64,000 nt of DNA from an uncultured Eubacterium sp. (GCA_910584345.1 CAJTZX010000001.1:121816-185815); one strand, 5' to 3'. Shown: positions 53,237 to 63,874, numbered from the stretch's first letter. A program made the numbers and translations. The notes: generated by a model not told the origin, from the letters alone.

Positions 53237-54634
53237 TTAATCTGTCTCATCTGCTTGTCTGCTATGATTTTTTATATAAGCCTCTGCCTGTTCCAGTAAA
53301 TAAGTCCGTTCATTTTTCCCCGGCTCTTTCATCACCTGTTCCAAAAGCAGCGCCAGAATTTCTCCAATCTGTCTGCCCGGCTTTATTCCTAATGCTATCA
53401 TATCCCGTCCGGTTACTGCAAGCTGCTTTAAGCTGATACAATCGCCTTTTTCTTTCATAACCTTATACAGCTGCTCATAACGATCAATGTAATCCAGCTT
53501 TTCCTTCCGCTGGTACTCGCTTTGTGCCAAAACATCCGCTCGTTTCAGCGCAAATATTGCCGGATACTGATCCTGCCCTGTTTTTACCACTGCACGCCGT
53601 ACCTGTTCTTCTGTCAGCGGCGGATTGTAATCATGCCATCGCACAAGTGCACACACATGATCCATCGTGTCACGGTCAAATTTTAAACGGCGAAAAATCG
53701 TCCTCGCTAATTCAGCGCTTTTTTCCGGATGGCCATAAAAATGATCGATTCCCTCTTCATCCGTTGTCTTACATAATGGCTTTGCAATATCATGAAACAA
53801 TGCTGCAAGGCGTAAAATCTTATCTGGCGCAATATGACACATAGCAGTAATCGTATGCTCTCCGACCGTTTTGCAATGATGCGGATGATTCTGTCCTGTT
53901 TCCATCATACGATCAAATTCAGGCAGAATTACTCTTGAAATACCAAGCTGATACAACTCTTTCATATATTCGGGATGTGGAGATGCAACCAGCTTCACAA
54001 GCTCCGCCTGAATACGCTCCGCACTAATCCGACTCAAATCATTCGCTAATCTGCGGACTGCGTTTTGTGTACTTTGTTCCATCTGAAAATCCAGCTGTGC
54101 CGCAAATCGGACAGCACGCAGCATTCGAAGAGCATCTTCTTGAAAACGCTCTAACGGATCTCCCACGCATCGAATCATTCCTGTCGTCAGATCACTTACT
54201 CCATGAAATGCATCCACTAAACCATGCGTTTCATCATACGCCATCGCATTAATCGTAAAATCCCGCCTTTTTAAATCTTCCAGCAAACTCGGTGTAAAAA
54301 TAACTTCTTTTGGATGCCTGCCATCCGTATACTCTCCATCAATCCGATACGTAGTGACTTCAAATCCCTCTCGTCCGATAATAACGGTTACTGTTCCATG
54401 CTGCAGTCCGGTATCTGCTGTTTTGGGAAACAGCTCTTTTACCTGCGCAGGAACGGCAGAGGTCGTAATGTCCCAGTCTTTTGGCGTTCTTCCCAGCAAA
54501 CTGTCACGAATACAGCCTCCGACCGCATATGCTTCATAACCATATGCATGCAGCCGATCAAGGATCTGCTTCACCTTTTTCGGAAGGCATATGGCGGCAT
54601 CCGTTCGAATCGTTATTTTCTTTTCTTTATTCAT
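53237..54634 (-). CDS. cca: CCA tRNA nucleotidyltransferase with HD domain
   Basis: A 465-aa class II CCA-adding enzyme. Motif A GGCIRDSLLGRTPKDWDITTSA carries the catalytic Asp pair; RDFTINAMAY and the YTDGRHPKEV segment follow. A central HD domain (FHDIAKP) is inserted, as in many Firmicutes cca genes. It repairs or builds the 3' CCA end of tRNAs. The start at 54634 lacks a strong ribosome site. Confidence 0.93.
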   Translation of the reverse strand: MNKEKKITIRTDAAICLPKKVKQILDRLHAYGYEAYAVGGCIRDSLLGRTPKDWDITTSAVPAQVKELFPKTADTGLQHGTVTVIIGREGFEVTTYRIDGEYTDGRHPKEVIFTPSLLEDLKRRDFTINAMAYDETHGLVDAFHGVSDLTTGMIRCVGDPLERFQEDALRMLRAVRFAAQLDFQMEQSTQNAVRRLANDLSRISAERIQAELVKLVASPHPEYMKELYQLGISRVILPEFDRMMETGQNHPHHCKTVGEHTITAMCHIAPDKILRLAALFHDIAKPLCKTTDEEGIDHFYGHPEKSAELARTIFRRLKFDRDTMDHVCALVRWHDYNPPLTEEQVRRAVVKTGQDQYPAIFALKRADVLAQSEYQRKEKLDYIDRYEQLYKVMKEKGDCISLKQLAVTGRDMIALGIKPGRQIGEILALLLEQVMKEPGKNERTYLLEQAEAYIKNHSRQADETD

Positions 54635-54688
54635 AACTTAATCATAATTTATTCCTGTTTTAATTCTTATTTTTTCACGTTTCCTGTC

Positions 54689-56125
54689 TTAATATGCTTT
54701 TCCCCAGAATACCAGCTTCTTTGCCGGTTTGCCGCAGCAAACGCATACATCTGAAATCTGCTCCTGCTCAAACGGCATGCAGCGTGAAGTTGCTGTTGTA
54801 TCTTCTTTGATTTTGTCTTCACATGCCTGATCTCCACACCACATCGCACGAATAAATCCAGGCTTTTGATCCAATGCCTTTTGGAACTCTTCATATGTGG
54901 CTGCATCTGTGATATGCGAATCCCTATGTTCTTTTGCACGTTCATACATATCTGCCTGTATCGAATCTAATAGCTGTGCCAGCTTTAACGGTACTTCTTC
55001 CAATGCAGTCTGATATTTTTCTCTCGTATCCCGGCGCACCAGTACGCACTGTCCCTTTTCAATATCTTTTGGACCAATTTCAATACGAACCGGTATTCCA
55101 CGCATTTCCTGCTCTGAGAATTTCCACCCGGGACTCTTCGCGCTGTCGTCTACTTTTACACGGAACTGTTTTTTCAATGTCTCATACAGTTCATTTGCTT
55201 TTTCTAATACTCCTTCTTTCTGCTGTTGAATTGGAATCACCATCACTTGTGTCGGAGCAATTGCAGGCGGCAGTACAAGTCCGGAATCATCCCCGTGTAC
55301 CATAATAATCGCACCGATAATTCGCGTGCTAAGTCCCCAGGATGTTTGATGTACATACTGCAGCTGATTATCTGGATCTGTATATTGAATCCCGAACGCT
55401 TTTGCAAATCCATCTCCAAAATTATGGCTGGTTCCTGACTGAAGCGCTTTTCCATCGTGCATAAGCGCTTCGATGGTATAAGTAGCTTCCGCTCCGGCAA
55501 ATTTTTCTTTTTCTGTTTTCTGCCCGCGGATAACCGGAATCGCCAGAACTTCCTCACAGAACTTTGCATATACGTTTAACATCTGCTCTGTGCGTTCCTG
55601 TGCTTCCTCTGCCGTAGCATGCGCCGTATGACCTTCCTGCCATAAAAATTCTCTGGATCTTAAAAATGGTCTCGTTTCTTTCTCCCATCTTACAACAGAG
55701 CACCACTGGTTATACACTTTCGGAAGATCGCGGTAAGACTGTACATCATTTTTATAAAAATCACAAAACAGCGTTTCCGAAGTAGGTCTGACGCAAAGCC
55801 TTTCCTGCAGCATGTTTTGTCCGCCGTGTGTCACCCAGGCCACTTCCGGCGCAAAGCCTTCTACATGATCTTTTTCTTTATTCAAAAGACTTTCCGGAAT
55901 AAACAGCGGCATATATACATTTTGTACACCAGTTTCTTTAAAACGCCGGTCCAATTCATGCTGAATATTTTCCCAAAGCGCATAACCTGCCGGTTTAATA
56001 ATCATGCACCCTTTCACAGAAGAATAATCGATCAATTCAGCTTTTTTTACCACATCTGTATACCATTGCGCAAAATCCTCTTGCATACTCGTAATGGATT
56101 CTACTAATTTCTTGTCTTTCGCCAT
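54689..56125 (-). CDS. proS: Prolyl-tRNA synthetase (short, archaeal/eukaryote-like type)
   Basis: A 478-aa class II synthetase: motif 2 VRWEKETRPFLRSREFLWQEGHTAHA, motif 3 GDDSGLVLPP, and a C-terminal zinc-binding type tail (CGDQACEDKIKEDTTATSRCMP...CVCCGKPAKK). It lacks the editing insertion of the long bacterial form. Start follows AAGGAG by five nt, with its own promoter. Confidence 0.95.
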   Translation of the reverse strand: MAKDKKLVESITSMQEDFAQWYTDVVKKAELIDYSSVKGCMIIKPAGYALWENIQHELDRRFKETGVQNVYMPLFIPESLLNKEKDHVEGFAPEVAWVTHGGQNMLQERLCVRPTSETLFCDFYKNDVQSYRDLPKVYNQWCSVVRWEKETRPFLRSREFLWQEGHTAHATAEEAQERTEQMLNVYAKFCEEVLAIPVIRGQKTEKEKFAGAEATYTIEALMHDGKALQSGTSHNFGDGFAKAFGIQYTDPDNQLQYVHQTSWGLSTRIIGAIIMVHGDDSGLVLPPAIAPTQVMVIPIQQQKEGVLEKANELYETLKKQFRVKVDDSAKSPGWKFSEQEMRGIPVRIEIGPKDIEKGQCVLVRRDTREKYQTALEEVPLKLAQLLDSIQADMYERAKEHRDSHITDAATYEEFQKALDQKPGFIRAMWCGDQACEDKIKEDTTATSRCMPFEQEQISDVCVCCGKPAKKLVFWGKAY

Positions 56126-56161
56126 GTTTTTCTCCTTACTTATGATTCTTATGATTGATTT

Positions 56162-56190
56162 ATTTTAGCGTCATATTTATTTTGTGTCAA
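56162..56190 (-). promoter_or_regulatory. Sigma-A promoter of proS
   Basis: Minus strand TTGACA (56190-56185), 17-nt spacer, TAAAAT (56167-56162). The leader is about 35 nt, too short for a T-box. Confidence 0.8.
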
Positions 56191-56212
56191 GCGAACATTC
56201 CAACATTCCCTT

Positions 56213-58717
56213 TTACTGATATGCAATATAAATTCCTCCAGCTGCCCGAAACCGTGCATCTGCATCTTCGATCGTGCTTTTCACCACTCCTCCTGCCTGC
56301 GGATCATACAGCCATACATTTAAGGCATCGTATCCGGTCACAAGCATCGTTTCTTGTGCTCCTGCCGCTGCCAAAACCGGCGTTGCACAGTTCACATAAT
56401 AAAGAATCTGTGAAAGAGAACAGCCCTCAATCACGATTACTTCCCGCTCAGACAGCAGCGATTCCAATATCCCCTGTGGGGTATCTCCCCTCTCCAGCAA
56501 TTCCCCGGCGCTGACTTCAATACCTTCATGTCTGAGCAATGCGCTGACGCATTTTACAAGGGACGATCCTAATGCATCCGCATCCGAAGGCTGTACTTCC
56601 GGGGATACCTGTACATTTTTTCGCGCACGCTTCCAAATATAATTTTGCTTTTCATCTACTACAACTCCCATAAACTCGTCCGCACTGCGAATAGCATCTG
56701 CAACCACTGTCGTGGCTGCCATTACTTTTCCTTTTGCATAAGCAAAGTACATGCGCTGATCTTGAGCGGATTTTAAAGCAATTTTTTTATCTTCCTGATT
56801 TAAAATCTGCTTTGCGGCGACATAAACCGGCGGATTTTCTTTTTCCATCTCTGAAAGCGTCAGCTGCATCTGCGTCTGCTTTACTTCTGTAACCGTAGAA
56901 TGAATAATTTTTTGTACTTCATTTTCCTGCGTGCGATTAACAATAGAATCCTGCGGAGCCTGCACATAGCCTCCTTCATTTGCCATTAACCGCTGCATAA
57001 TAAGTACACCGTTCACAAACTCCACGCTGTCAATAAAATATCCTTTTTTTCGGTATTTTTTTAATACTTCCATATTGGACGTATTTACGATACGAAGCGT
57101 ATACATTGGCGTCTGCCGAATGCCTGACATTCCGCCCGACTTATGTTTATCCGATGCAATTCCATACACAAGATCCTCCTGCAAAAAACCGAGCACATGC
57201 AAAGACTTGCCGCCTTTTACGTTAATTTTGCGAATTTGCGCTGTTTCCAGATCCATCACTGATATTTCATGGGCATCTCGATCGGAAACCCACGCAAAAT
57301 ACCGGTTTGACTCTGATACAGCATACTGATCCTCTTTCAGTCCCGAGGCGATCTCCTCCATTTCCATCGATGTCAAATCGATATGGTATACCGTCCCATT
57401 AAACAACAGATAGATATCTCCTGCTGCATTTTCATACAATAACTTTCCAATCTCCGCCTGCAAGATCTGATAAGATTTGTCAAATGACAAAAACAGTTTT
57501 TCTTCATTTGTATTTGCCTGACTTGCATAATGCAAAAAACAAATACCCATCTCTCCTTCATGAATTCCACGGTTCATATATCCGTATACTACATAATCTA
57601 TATCACCTGCTTCATCCACATTCAAGATCCTGATATCATGCTGCATATTATTTTCACGCGGTTCAATTCCTTCATGTCCGCGAAAACTAAATACCTCTGC
57701 CAGTCTGTGAAACGACTGATTATAACTCCAAAGATCTCCTTCCTGCACAAAACAGGTAACTGTTTTAGACTCATTCTGCATATATTCAATCTCTTTCGAA
57801 CGAATACCAAGCTGCAAATAATTTTCATACAAAAAATCATTTTCTCCGTTAAAAATCTGATTCATTGTACGCTCAAAATTCAGCAGATACATTCGGTCAT
57901 TTGTATAACGAATCCGGTAATACTCCTCTACATTATAGTATTCCAGCTCCCCTTGATTCTCATGAGATGTTACGACATAATTGAGCAAAATAACATTATA
58001 GGAACTGTTCATTTCTTTTACAGACGGTACAGGTGTCGTAAGCCTGTCACATTTAAAGTCCGCCCAATTTGCCTGCATCAGGCTTGAATGAATCGTTACT
58101 TTATGCAGCGTCGAGTTATCTCCGGACGCATTCGGTTCCCAATAGGTGGTAAGCCCGTCCGGCGTATCTGAAAACGTAAGATCACTGATCTGCTTCGCAA
58201 ATTGCACACTTTCTGCTACATAACAATCTCTTGCATCTGCAATTCTTGTATAATAGTAACAGATCGTTTCATCCTGCCTTAGTTTTAATGTCAATATATA
58301 CTCTCTGGACTGTTCCAGCAGGCTTTGTACCGGAATGCTTGTCCGTATTTGCCCTTCACTTTCTTCAAAAGATGAAATATTGCCGTCTGAAATCAGGCGC
58401 TCCCCGTCTATGCTGCGAATCTCATAAGAGATCTCATCGATCTGATACCCAAAGGTCCGTATTTGAAGCGGGACTTCCCTGCTGCTGGACAGCGGCGTGA
58501 TTGTATCCCGCATACCAATCGCATTCATCTGCGATGTATATCCATGCAGTTCATTAATCTGCTCATCCTCATTGTACAATACGATGACAGGCAATGTTGC
58601 CGCATCCATTTCTGTCGTCAAATCCAGCTGGTTTTTATTTGTTACATTACCGGATATTACCAGCGTTAAAACAAATATGATCGTCAACACTGCTGCCTTG
58701 ATTAATCCTTTTTTCAT
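56213..58717 (-). CDS. Large secreted protein with papain-like C-terminal region
   Basis: An 834-aa protein with an N-terminal signal/membrane helix (AVLTIIFVLTLVISG). Most of it is unassigned beta-rich sequence with a few repeat-like blocks. The last ~170 residues resemble a C39-type cysteine-peptidase fold: a Cys in LVKCVSALLRHEGIE and a VTGYDALNVWLYDPQAGG segment, where peptidases have His in GGHxVLV. The His is not seen, so activity is unlikely. ATG 58717 follows GGAAAAACTG; a longer frame begins at 58807. Confidence 0.7.
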   Translation of the reverse strand: MKKGLIKAAVLTIIFVLTLVISGNVTNKNQLDLTTEMDAATLPVIVLYNEDEQINELHGYTSQMNAIGMRDTITPLSSSREVPLQIRTFGYQIDEISYEIRSIDGERLISDGNISSFEESEGQIRTSIPVQSLLEQSREYILTLKLRQDETICYYYTRIADARDCYVAESVQFAKQISDLTFSDTPDGLTTYWEPNASGDNSTLHKVTIHSSLMQANWADFKCDRLTTPVPSVKEMNSSYNVILLNYVVTSHENQGELEYYNVEEYYRIRYTNDRMYLLNFERTMNQIFNGENDFLYENYLQLGIRSKEIEYMQNESKTVTCFVQEGDLWSYNQSFHRLAEVFSFRGHEGIEPRENNMQHDIRILNVDEAGDIDYVVYGYMNRGIHEGEMGICFLHYASQANTNEEKLFLSFDKSYQILQAEIGKLLYENAAGDIYLLFNGTVYHIDLTSMEMEEIASGLKEDQYAVSESNRYFAWVSDRDAHEISVMDLETAQIRKINVKGGKSLHVLGFLQEDLVYGIASDKHKSGGMSGIRQTPMYTLRIVNTSNMEVLKKYRKKGYFIDSVEFVNGVLIMQRLMANEGGYVQAPQDSIVNRTQENEVQKIIHSTVTEVKQTQMQLTLSEMEKENPPVYVAAKQILNQEDKKIALKSAQDQRMYFAYAKGKVMAATTVVADAIRSADEFMGVVVDEKQNYIWKRARKNVQVSPEVQPSDADALGSSLVKCVSALLRHEGIEVSAGELLERGDTPQGILESLLSEREVIVIEGCSLSQILYYVNCATPVLAAAGAQETMLVTGYDALNVWLYDPQAGGVVKSTIEDADARFRAAGGIYIAYQ

Positions 58718-58760
58718 CAGTTTTTCCTTTCGTAAATAGATACCGGACAAAGATTGCAAA

Positions 58761-58806
58761 TGAATCCGGCACCTTTCCATGCGCCGGCGGCGTAGTGCCG
58801 GATTCA
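58761..58806 (-). terminator. GC-rich hairpin after the proline-rich gene
   Basis: Arms TGAATCCGGCAC (58761-58772) and GTGCCGGATTCA (58795-58806) pair perfectly, with a nested GCCGGC-type inner stem. T content after it on the minus strand is modest (CATTTGC). Confidence 0.65.
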
Positions 58807-58818
58807 TTCAAATTGCTG

Positions 58819-59385
58819 TTACCACCAGCGACGACAGCGATTGTGTCTGCACCGTCTTTTATACATCTCATTATAAAGCAGCACTTCAATCAAATTTCCA
58901 AGCCCTGGATTATGTGACGGTGGCCTGCCTGGCGGTGGTGGCGGTGGATATGGCGGCCTGCCTGGCGGTGGAAACGGTGGTCTGCCTGGTGGCGGCGGTG
59001 GATATGGCGGTCTGCCTGGTGATCCCGGATTCCACCTAAAGTCAAGTTCTTCTACCTGTTTCGCTTCAAGTTCCGGTTCTGTCTGCTCCTGTGGTTTGGA
59101 AGCAAGCAGATAAATCCTGTCACAGATTACTTTTAACATGACTCTGTCCGGATATTCATCAAACATCATACTGCCTTCATATTCCAGCTTATCGCACTCT
59201 TCTTCTACAAGCTTTTGAATGCGTTTTGCTTCCTCCGGATACAGCTCCTTCATACGTTCCATATCCCGTTCATATTCCATCTCGGTCATATAAATATTCT
59301 GAATCGGATAGCTCATATAAAACGGCATCTGAGGCGCGTACTGGTACTGCTGCATACGCATAAACTGTTCCTGCTTATGATCCAC
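58819..59385 (-). CDS. Proline/glycine-rich hypothetical protein
   Basis: A 188-aa protein. The first ~115 residues are an acidic, helical domain (MEYERDMERMKELYPEEAKRIQKLVEEECDKLEYEG...); then come three GRPPxPPPP-type repeats (residues ~120-155) and a basic, His/Arg/Trp-rich tail ending CRHNRCRRWW. The layout resembles small spore-surface proteins but I do not recognise a family. It lies between the signal-peptide gene and ltaS, upstream of the first. Confidence 0.7.
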   Translation of the reverse strand: MDHKQEQFMRMQQYQYAPQMPFYMSYPIQNIYMTEMEYERDMERMKELYPEEAKRIQKLVEEECDKLEYEGSMMFDEYPDRVMLKVICDRIYLLASKPQEQTEPELEAKQVEELDFRWNPGSPGRPPYPPPPPGRPPFPPPGRPPYPPPPPPGRPPSHNPGLGNLIEVLLYNEMYKRRCRHNRCRRWW

Positions 59386-59738
59386 GTGTCTGTCTCCTGC
59401 ATTTCGTTAATAACAATATATGCCGTAACAAAACATATGGTTACCATATTAAATGGTATTTCTGTAAATTGTATCCATCCTGCGGCAATTTATACCAAAT
59501 CAGAAAGATACCGGTATCTGTCTTGTAATTATAGATGATTATAACGCACAAAAAGCCTTGTTTCAAGGCAATTTACGTTGAATTAAAAAATGATTTATTC
59601 ATAATATCCCGAATTTAAACAAATCTTAAGAATTTTTTATGATTTTTACCGATTGATTTTTTGTCGATTAGGATATATTTTATTCTCAGTCAGAATAAAG
59701 TGATGTTAAGAAATTACCGGAGGAGGTTTTCCGTATTT
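59386..59738. other. 353-nt upstream region of the LTA-synthase-type gene
   Basis: Non-coding, AT-rich, with no clear -35/-10 pair. The AAATCTTAAGAATTT and long T runs suggest the promoter lies near 59600-59690. Confidence 0.35.
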
Positions 59739-61880
59739 ATGAAAAAATTTTATAAAAATAAATGGCGTCAACAGAAACAGACCGTTGGAACAGCAAAACG
59801 CGATTATAGCCGTCAAATTGCTTTTCTAAACCGTTACTCTATTTTGTTCCACGCACTATTATCATGTATGCTTGTATTCATTATTGAAATATGCTCCAGA
59901 CGTTCTCTTGTGGATGCTTGCGCTTTTTTAGGCAGTCATGCGTTTGCATTTTTATTTAACGCGTTGATTATCTTTTTTACATTGTCGGTTGTTTACCTGT
60001 TCCGACGCAGAATGCTAATGCGTATTATCATCAGCTGTGTCTGGCTGCTGCTTGGCATTATCAACGGCTGTGTATTATCCCAGCGCGTGACTCCGTTTGG
60101 CTATACGGACTTAAAGTGTATTTCTGATCTATTAACTATGACTAATACACAGTATTTTACAAAAACGCAAGAAATATGCGTCGTAATTTTATTAAGCATA
60201 TTAGTAATATTTTTAGTTGTTCTCGCATTGAAAGGACCAAAATTCCAGGGACATCCGCATAAAATCCGCGCTGTGTTCTTTTGTGCGGGCATGGGAGTTT
60301 TTATGTCTTTTGCAACAACAATGGCACACAGCTCTGAGCAAATGGCTTCCTATTTTGCCAATATTGCACAAGGATATTCTGACTATGGTTTTGTATATGG
60401 CTTTTCATCCAGTGTTATGGATCGCGGCATGAACAAACCAGATGATTACTCAGAGTCAACGATTAAAGCAATCACGCAATCTGTCGCACAAGCAAAAGAA
60501 GATGCTTCTTCTTATACAGTAGCTAAGTCGGATCAGATCGTATCTGATTCTGTCAAAAAACAGCAGCCAAATGTTATTTGTGTCTTGTTGGAATCTTTTA
60601 TGGACCCGACAGAAATCAATTTTTTGGAACTTTCAAAAGACCCGATTCCAAATTTTCGGGCATTAAGTGATAATTTTACATCCGGCTATCTGACTGTACC
60701 TGTCGTCGGCGCTGGTACCGCTAATTCAGAATTTGAAGTACTGACCGGTATGAACCTGCGCTTTTTCGGCACCGGTGAATATCCGTATAAAACAATTTTA
60801 AAAGAAACAAACTGTGAAAGCATTGCTTCTGACTTGTCTAAACAAGGTTACGGCACACACGTTGTTCACAATAACGGCGGCAATTTTTACAGCAGGGCAA
60901 ATGCCTTTTCACAGTTCGGATTTGATACATTTATCAGTAAAGAAATGATGAATATTCAGGAATATACGCCGCTTGGTTCATGGCCAACGGATGATATTCT
61001 GATCGGTGAAACAAAAAAAGCTCTGGATTCGACACCGAACCAGTCCGACTTTGTATATACCATTACCGTACAGGGCCATGGCAGCTACCCGGATGAAAAA
61101 GTAATCCAAAATCCTGAAATTACAGTATCGGGTGCAGATTCAGAAGAAAAAAATAATCAGTGGGAATATTATGTGAATCAAATCCATGAAGTCGATAAAT
61201 TTATTAAAAATCTCACAGATATGTTATCCGAAAGAGATGAAAATACGATTCTTGTCCTGTTTGGCGATCATCTGCCTACTATGGGGCTTACCGACGAAGA
61301 TTTAAAATCCGGTGATATTTTTAAGACCAAATATGCAACATGGAACAACTTTGGACTGGAACAAAAAGATGCGGATCTGGCTGCATATCAGCTGCTTGCC
61401 TATACGACAGAACAGGCCGGTATCCATGAAGGCACCATCTTTACGTATCATCAGGCCGAAGAGTATGATACCGCTAACGAGCAGTATCAGAACAAGCTGG
61501 AAAATCTGCAATATGATATTCTTTACGGCGAACGCTATTGCTACGACGGCAAAGATTTATATCCGGCTTCTGACCTGCAGATGGGTGTTGACCAGACGCA
61601 CCTGCAACACTATCGTCAAAATGCTGATGGCAGCTTATCTATCTTTGGCGACCATTTTACAAACTGGAGCCGTATTTATATCAATGACGAAAAAATATCT
61701 ACCACTTTTGTATCAGACAAAGAACTGCTTTTGCCTGCAAATCATGCATCTGATTTAGAAAACGGCGATATTATAAAAGTATGTCAGGTTGGTTCCAGCA
61801 ATACCATCTTCCGAACGACTGAAAACTCACTCACTTATTATGGTGCGCAAGACGACCGTACACCGATGCAGTCTGAATAG
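59739..61880 (+). CDS. LTA-synthase/phosphoglycerol-transferase-type membrane enzyme
   Basis: A ~713-aa protein with five N-terminal membrane helices and a large outer sulfatase-like catalytic domain. Marks: nucleophilic Thr in VGAGTANSEF (residue 327), the ESFMDP metal segment and FGDHLP. LtaS-type enzymes transfer glycerol-phosphate from phosphatidylglycerol; this one could also act on another wall polymer. The start at 59739 has GGAGGAGG 12 nt upstream; ATG 59703 is an alternative. It has a C-terminal ~200-residue extension beyond the catalytic core that looks beta-rich (SRIYINDEKISTTFVSDKELLLPA). Confidence 0.88.
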   Translation: MKKFYKNKWRQQKQTVGTAKRDYSRQIAFLNRYSILFHALLSCMLVFIIEICSRRSLVDACAFLGSHAFAFLFNALIIFFTLSVVYLFRRRMLMRIIISCVWLLLGIINGCVLSQRVTPFGYTDLKCISDLLTMTNTQYFTKTQEICVVILLSILVIFLVVLALKGPKFQGHPHKIRAVFFCAGMGVFMSFATTMAHSSEQMASYFANIAQGYSDYGFVYGFSSSVMDRGMNKPDDYSESTIKAITQSVAQAKEDASSYTVAKSDQIVSDSVKKQQPNVICVLLESFMDPTEINFLELSKDPIPNFRALSDNFTSGYLTVPVVGAGTANSEFEVLTGMNLRFFGTGEYPYKTILKETNCESIASDLSKQGYGTHVVHNNGGNFYSRANAFSQFGFDTFISKEMMNIQEYTPLGSWPTDDILIGETKKALDSTPNQSDFVYTITVQGHGSYPDEKVIQNPEITVSGADSEEKNNQWEYYVNQIHEVDKFIKNLTDMLSERDENTILVLFGDHLPTMGLTDEDLKSGDIFKTKYATWNNFGLEQKDADLAAYQLLAYTTEQAGIHEGTIFTYHQAEEYDTANEQYQNKLENLQYDILYGERYCYDGKDLYPASDLQMGVDQTHLQHYRQNADGSLSIFGDHFTNWSRIYINDEKISTTFVSDKELLLPANHASDLENGDIIKVCQVGSSNTIFRTTENSLTYYGAQDDRTPMQSE

Positions 61881-61889
61881 GAAATACAA

Positions 61890-61922
61890 AAGGGAATGGA
61901 AAACTGAAATTTCCATTCCCTT
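61890..61922. terminator. Terminator between ltaS-type gene and fbp
   Basis: A perfect 13-bp stem AAGGGAATGGAAA/TTTCCATTCCCTT between convergent genes. Short T runs follow. Confidence 0.8.
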
Positions 61923-61950
61923 GTTTGATATTTGCAGCTATATTGCTGCT

Positions 61951-63843
61951 TTAACTATTCCCTTGTTCAATCGTTCCGTCACGATATGCTTCTAATAATT
62001 TCTTTAGTCCTTCAATATCTTCTAATATTTTCTTTCCGTTATCGGTATGTTTTACCATCAGCCGCTCTTTTTCTGTCTCTACCAATTCACTTTCCGATTC
62101 GATATCTTTATTTTCCCGCAATGCCGTATACACACTCTCAAACGGCTGATGCGCTTTTATTCGGATACCATGGGAATTATAGATTAACGTATATCCTGCA
62201 ATTCCGGTTGTCTTATGGTAACTACGGCAAAATCCTCCATCAATCACCATCAGCTTTCCATTTGCCCGTACCGGCATCTCGCCTTCCACGGTACGAACAG
62301 GGGTATGCCCGTTAATAATATGTGAAAAAGACGAATACAATCCAAATTCACGTAAAATCATATTACAAGTTTTTTCCGTCTGGTAAAATTTATAGTACGG
62401 ATCAGATTCTTCATGCCAGACAGATTGATCCGCAATATAGCTTCTCTCAAACGTCTTAATATTACGCCCACACAATGGGGATTTTCTGCCACACCATAAA
62501 TACCACATAAAGTCCAAATCACTCTGCCTGCGACCAGATAAATATGCCCGCCTGCTTGTCTTATCTGCATATTCTAAATAAGCACGCCCTTTGTACATTC
62601 TTCCATCTATACAGATGCCTTCAAAATTTCCTTCCTGATCTAAGGGAATACAGCCGTGATACAGCAAATTTCCATTAAAACTCTTATACATTCCTCCCTT
62701 TTTATATAAGAATCGGATATGTTCGTTTAAACGGCTGCTATTTACAAACGCCATACAAAGTTCATCCATCACCTCTGCTTCTTCATCAGACAAACGATAG
62801 ACATCATCCGGGTCAATCGTAGGAAATTCCTTCTCTTTCAGCTCATAAGTCTTTCCTTCCAATTCGATCGTATGATCTGCCCAATGAATACGGTGAAGCA
62901 GTCTGCGGTCATCCATTTCATACTCTGGATGCCTTGCAATCACTTCTCCTTCCAGTTTAAAAAGCATGACTGTCACCGCTTTTACAGCAGCCTGCATAGG
63001 CTCTATATCCGGATAAAGCTTTTCTGCAAAGAGTGTTAATCTTCGCAAACTGATTCCATAGCTGTTTTCTAATATTTCCGTATTATCATATTTTAGGTTA
63101 TTGCGTACCACATTTGCAATACACGCTTTGCTCCCAGCCGCAGCGCCCATCCACAAAATATCATGATTGCCCCATTCAATATCAAGCGAATGATATTTCA
63201 TCAGTAAATCCAATATCTGATCTGCACAGGCACCCCTGTCAAAAATATCTCCAACAATATGCAGACGGTCTACCGCCATCCGCTTAATTAAATCTGCGAG
63301 CGCAACGATAAATTCATCTGCATTATCCAGTTCAATAATCGTTGTTAATATTTCCCGGTGATAAATAACCTGATTATCATCCTCATCCTTTTGTACATGC
63401 AGCAGCTCATCAATAATATAGGCAAACTCTTTAGGCATTGCTTTTCGTACTTTAGAACGGGTATATTTAGACGACAGTGTCTTTGCAATTTCAATTAATT
63501 CTGTCAAAATCTCACGATACCATTCGCGCAGATTTATTACTTCCTTTTTAATTAACTCCAACTTTTCACGCGGATAATAAATGAGCGTACAGATCTGCTC
63601 CCGCTCCGCATCTGACAGCTTTTCTTCAAACAACATATCCACCTTTTCGCGAATGACCCCTGAGCAGTTGTTTAATATATGATAAAAAGCCTCATACTCC
63701 CCATGCAGATCACTCATAAAATGCTCTGTCCCCTTAGGCAGATTTAAAATTGCATTCAGGTTGATAATTTCCCGGCATACAGCCTGAATGGTTGGATATT
63801 TTTCTGCGAGCAGCATTAAATATTTCTCCTGACCAAATTCCAT
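61951..63843 (-). CDS. fbp: Class III fructose-1,6-bisphosphatase
   Basis: A 630-aa enzyme of the large Firmicutes (class III) fructose-bisphosphatase family, unrelated to the small class I enzyme. It carries phosphoesterase metal motifs DLHGEYEAF and IVGDIFDRGACADQI, WGNHDILWMGAA, and a C-terminal GHTPVRT and DGGFCRSYH segment. It serves gluconeogenesis. Start follows AAGGGGG, with a full promoter upstream. Confidence 0.94.
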   Translation of the reverse strand: MEFGQEKYLMLLAEKYPTIQAVCREIINLNAILNLPKGTEHFMSDLHGEYEAFYHILNNCSGVIREKVDMLFEEKLSDAEREQICTLIYYPREKLELIKKEVINLREWYREILTELIEIAKTLSSKYTRSKVRKAMPKEFAYIIDELLHVQKDEDDNQVIYHREILTTIIELDNADEFIVALADLIKRMAVDRLHIVGDIFDRGACADQILDLLMKYHSLDIEWGNHDILWMGAAAGSKACIANVVRNNLKYDNTEILENSYGISLRRLTLFAEKLYPDIEPMQAAVKAVTVMLFKLEGEVIARHPEYEMDDRRLLHRIHWADHTIELEGKTYELKEKEFPTIDPDDVYRLSDEEAEVMDELCMAFVNSSRLNEHIRFLYKKGGMYKSFNGNLLYHGCIPLDQEGNFEGICIDGRMYKGRAYLEYADKTSRRAYLSGRRQSDLDFMWYLWCGRKSPLCGRNIKTFERSYIADQSVWHEESDPYYKFYQTEKTCNMILREFGLYSSFSHIINGHTPVRTVEGEMPVRANGKLMVIDGGFCRSYHKTTGIAGYTLIYNSHGIRIKAHQPFESVYTALRENKDIESESELVETEKERLMVKHTDNGKKILEDIEGLKKLLEAYRDGTIEQGNS

Positions 63844-63874
63844 AATTTCCCCCTTGTCCTTGTTTCATCTATAT

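Noticed and set aside
56126..56190. T-box leader for proS
   Set aside because: The transcript leader is only about 35 nt and holds no T-box or antiterminator.
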